A stretch of DNA of 9,781 nucleotides from Bacillota bacterium (lineage in GTDB: Bacteria; Bacillota; Limnochordia; Darwinibacteriales; DTU012). The translations under genes and the position numbers were made by a program. The notes beneath the pieces are model-generated. The model did no database searches, was not told the origin of the DNA, and was given only the letters and a program-made list of their open reading frames with translations. Each line of letters starts with the position of its first letter. The stretch's first letter is position 1. Shown here piece by piece: positions 8,577 through 9,781 of the stretch. The stretch spans positions 1-9,781 of the forward strand of contig JAAYLQ010000023.1 of the NCBI GenBank assembly GCA_012521805.1. Reading direction: 5' to 3'.

Positions 8577-9503
8577 ATGGCTATGACAGTTATAACCATA
8601 ACAAATGCGCCGATGTCGTTAAGGGGAGATCTGACCAAGTGGATGCAGGAAATAGCTACAGGAGTTTATATAGGAAATTTAAGCTCTCGAGTTCGTGAAG
8701 AATTGTGGGAAAGAGTCATTCAGAGTGTAGGCAGGGGACAAGCAACTATTAGTTATGCCACAAATAACGAACTTGGCTACCAGTTCGCTACGCACCGAAC
8801 CAAACAGACCAATGTTTCTTTCGATGGCATTCCTTTAGTTATGATACCAAGGGAAGAAAGTCATTTGGCAGATAATTTAAAGTCGGGATTTAGCAATCAG
8901 TCTAAATTTCGGCGTGCTAGAAAGTATGCAATTAGAAGAAGACGAGAACCAACGCCCATTAAAAGACAAACCCCAAACACACCCTATATAGTGCTGGATA
9001 TTGAGACTGATGGTATAGACCCTTCAAAAAACAATATTATCGAAATTGCTGCGCTGAGGGTTGACTCAAGCGATACAGAAGAGTTTCACTGCTTAATTAG
9101 GAATGAACATGAATTACCAGACGAAATTGTAAAATTGACCGGGATAACCGATCAGATTTTAGCGAGCGAAGGGCGGGATATTGCGGAGGTCTTAAGTGAT
9201 TTTATGCAGTTTATCCAGGATCTTCCGCTCGTGGGTTACAATGTTCACTTCGATATCGATTTTATTAACCAAGAACTTCATCGTATTAACAAAAACGCGA
9301 TAAACAATAGGAAGATAGATCTACTGGGTCTGGTAAAGAAAGAAAAAATGTTTCTTAAATCCTACAAATTAGCAGATGTACTCCCTGTATATGGCATAGT
9401 GGAGGAAGTCAAACATAGAGCCCTTCAGGATGCCCGTCTGACATATATTTTGTCAACAAAAGTGAATGGATTTCGAAGCTTACTGGATCGCAAATCCCGA
9501 TGA
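8577..9503 (+). CDS. cas2: Cas2 fused to a DEDDh (DnaQ-like) 3'-5' exonuclease
   Basis: Cas2 bridges Cas1 dimers and holds the prespacer. Residues 1-95 match type I-E Cas2, for example VITITNAPMSLRGDLTKWM, GVYIGNLSSRVRE (29-41) and SFDGIPLVMIP (81-91). Residues 137-308 form a DEDDh exonuclease with all five catalytic residues: D141 and E143 in DIET, D226 in NVHFD, and H280 and D285 in HRALQD. The two domains are joined by a linker with 11 Lys/Arg among residues 110-130. A Cas2-DnaQ fusion is known in Streptococcus thermophilus type I-E, where the exonuclease promotes spacer integration and is thought to trim prespacer 3' ends; the same role is inferred here. The 308-residue length fits a fusion rather than plain Cas2 (about 95). 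The gene starts 15 bases after cas1. ATG 8577 gives MAMT, similar to the E. coli start; ATG 8583 is the alternative. Confidence 0.95.
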   Translation: MAMTVITITNAPMSLRGDLTKWMQEIATGVYIGNLSSRVREELWERVIQSVGRGQATISYATNNELGYQFATHRTKQTNVSFDGIPLVMIPREESHLADNLKSGFSNQSKFRRARKYAIRRRREPTPIKRQTPNTPYIVLDIETDGIDPSKNNIIEIAALRVDSSDTEEFHCLIRNEHELPDEIVKLTGITDQILASEGRDIAEVLSDFMQFIQDLPLVGYNVHFDIDFINQELHRINKNAINNRKIDLLGLVKKEKMFLKSYKLADVLPVYGIVEEVKHRALQDARLTYILSTKVNGFRSLLDRKSR

Positions 9504-9519
9504 ATAAGGGCTCTTTTAA

Positions 9520-9547
9520 GTCTTTCCCGCATACGCGGGGGTGATCC
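9520..9547 (+). CRISPR. Solitary type I-E CRISPR repeat, 16 bases after cas2
   Basis: The 28-base stretch beginning GTCTTTCCCGC and ending GGGGGTGATCC has the length, sequence and fold of a type I-E repeat. CCCGC at 9526-9530 pairs with GCGGG at 9535-9539 around the loop ATAC, and the 3' part GTGATCC would be the crRNA 5' handle. A T-G wobble at 9525/9540 can extend the stem; many relatives have a C at that place, so this copy may be slightly degenerate. It is on the cas-gene strand and in crRNA orientation. No second copy occurs 30-35 bases downstream or anywhere else in the window, so this is one repeat, not an array. There is no room for a leader between it and the cas2 stop. Confidence 0.8.
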
Positions 9548-9611
9548 TTGATAAGAGAATTGATAGCCAAAGCTAAGACGTGCTATGAATAGTCAATAGT
9601 TATTGTGCACT

Positions 9612-9641
9612 TTGACAACCACATAGTAATTCCACACTAAT
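9612..9641 (+). promoter_or_regulatory. Candidate promoter pointing into the IS element
   Basis: TTGACA at 9612-9617 is a perfect -35 hexamer. ACTAAT at 9636-9641 matches TATAAT at four of six positions with an 18-base spacer. Transcription would start a few bases before the IS end and run into it. It could be a leader promoter separated from its array, or could simply drive the transposition gene. The poor -10 box keeps the confidence modest. Confidence 0.4.
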
Positions 9642-9645
9642 TAGT
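9636..9645. repeat. 10-bp perfect palindrome ACTAATTAGT
   Basis: ACTAATTAGT equals its own reverse complement and overlaps the candidate -10 element of the preceding promoter. A dyad at that place could be a repressor operator or another protein-binding site. It is short and AT-rich, so chance is also possible. Confidence 0.35.
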
Positions 9646-9665
9646 AGAACCGGCTGTCTGTAGAC

Positions 9666-9686
9666 GCTAACATAAAACTGATCCAT
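9666..9686 (+). repeat. IS terminal repeat, copy 1
   Basis: This 21-base unit (starting GCTAACATAAAACTGATCC) matches the unit at 9700-9720 at 17 of 21 positions, with the two starts 34 bases apart. In IS21-family elements such repeats near the end bind the transposase. Confidence 0.7.
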
Positions 9687-9699
9687 TTTTGGGGAAAGC

Positions 9700-9720
9700 G
9701 CTGACGTAAAAGTGATCCAC
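9700..9720 (+). repeat. IS terminal repeat, copy 2
   Basis: This is the second 21-base unit (starting GCTGACGTAAAAGTGATCC), differing from copy 1 at four positions. A shorter echo, CTGATCAAA at 9722-9730, may be the remnant of a third unit but is too short to be sure. Confidence 0.7.
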
Positions 9721-9732
9721 TCTGATCAAATT

Positions 9733-9768
9733 CCTGTACATTGAAGGTACCACCACTTCGTGTACAGG
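9733..9768 (+). promoter_or_regulatory. RNA hairpin covering the RBS of the IS gene
   Basis: CCTGTACA at 9733-9740 pairs perfectly with TGTACAGG at 9761-9768, giving an 8-bp stem. Inside the loop GAAG (9743-9746) can pair with CTTC (9756-9759). The 3' arm includes the first half of the RBS AGGAGG (9766-9771). Folding in the mRNA would hide part of the RBS and lower translation of the transposition gene. The base pairing is seen; the regulatory effect is inferred. Confidence 0.55.
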
Positions 9769-9778
9769 AGGTAAGGAG

Positions 9779-9781
9779 ATG
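9779..9781 (+). CDS. Start codon of the probable IS21-type transposase gene istA (partial)
   Basis: Only the ATG lies inside the window. AGGAGG at 9766-9771 stands seven bases upstream, an ideal spacing. Its place just inside an IS21-like left end predicts the IstA transposase, normally followed by the IstB ATPase gene. No residue beyond Met can be read, so the product is inferred from context. Confidence 0.5.

Larger units (their letters stand above)
9548..9654. other. AT-rich non-coding stretch between the repeat and the IS element
   Basis: About 107 bases without a gene. The first 32-33 bases sit where a spacer would be, but no repeat follows. The rest is AT-rich, with a near-tandem AATAGT/AATAGT around 9588-9601, a TTGACA box at 9612 and a 10-bp palindrome at 9636-9645. 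Its composition and place between cas2 and an interrupting element are consistent with part of a CRISPR leader that once led into an array further right. That reading is inference. Confidence 0.4.
9655..9781 (+). mobile_element. Left end of an IS21-family-like insertion sequence, cut by the window edge
   Basis: The stretch starts with TG, as IS21-family ends do, and carries two closely related terminal repeat copies containing AAAACTGATCCA and AAAAGTGATCCA, the multiple-repeat arrangement typical of that family. A strong RBS and an ATG follow at 9766 and 9779, where the first transposition gene, istA, would begin. The exact end is either TGTCTG at 9655 or TGTAGACG at 9659. The other end and the target duplication are outside the window. 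The family call rests on the repeat style only, because almost no protein is visible. Confidence 0.65.

Noticed and set aside
98..9503. A new defence system hidden between the cas genes
   Set aside because: Gaps between genes are at most 21 bases and every gene matches a known type I-E component, so there is no room for an extra gene.
9520..9547. Repeat hairpin as a rho-independent terminator of the cas operon
   Set aside because: The GC stem is only five to six pairs and no T-run follows it; GTGATCC comes next, which fits a CRISPR repeat instead.
9580..9612. A second, degenerate CRISPR repeat one spacer length after the repeat at 9520
   Set aside because: The bases from 9580 on lack the CCCGC/GCGGG stem and the GTGATCC end, and show no ungapped similarity to the repeat.
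9541..9718. GTGATCC shared by the CRISPR repeat (9541-9547) and an IS terminal repeat (9712-9718), suggesting a link between the two
   Set aside because: Seven bases only, in the same orientation and without flanking similarity; the IS copy at 9666 has CTGATCC instead. Coincidence is the simpler reading.

Overview
The window holds a complete type I-E CRISPR-Cas operon on the + strand, followed by a single CRISPR repeat and the left end of an IS21-type insertion sequence. Gene order is cas3, cse1 (casA), cse2 (casB), cas7e (casC), cas5e (casD), cas6e (casE), cas1, and cas2 fused to a DEDDh (DnaQ-like) exonuclease. Strong GGAGG-type ribosome binding sites, a TTG start, AT-leaning composition and the Cas2-DnaQ fusion (known from Streptococcus thermophilus type I-E) point to a Gram-positive, Firmicutes-like host, perhaps a clostridial lineage. 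That host assignment is inference from style, not from a marker gene.

Layout: positions 1-97 are the only upstream sequence and hold a weak promoter candidate. From 98 to 9503 eight genes run head to tail with overlaps or gaps of at most 21 bases, so they look like one transcript with coupled translation. Cas3 supplies the HD nuclease and helicase; Cse1, Cse2, Cas7e, Cas5e and Cas6e form Cascade, with Cas6e cutting pre-crRNA; Cas1 and Cas2-DEDDh form the adaptation module. All catalytic residues I looked for are present and no gene is frameshifted, so the system looks functional by sequence.

The unusual part is the last 280 bases. A single 28-base type I-E repeat lies 16 bases after the cas2 stop, in crRNA orientation, with no leader in front and no second repeat one spacer length downstream. 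About 107 AT-rich bases follow, with a TTGACA box, a possible -10 element and a 10-bp palindrome. Then come the tandem terminal repeats of an IS21-like element, a hairpin that covers its ribosome binding site, and the start codon of its first gene. No array is visible. It may lie beyond the insertion element, elsewhere in the genome, or have been lost.

I see no wholly new system. The core is canonical type I-E. The points worth following up are the orphan repeat in the 3' part of the cas transcript, the insertion element where the leader or array would be expected, and the strongly basic linker joining Cas2 to its exonuclease domain.
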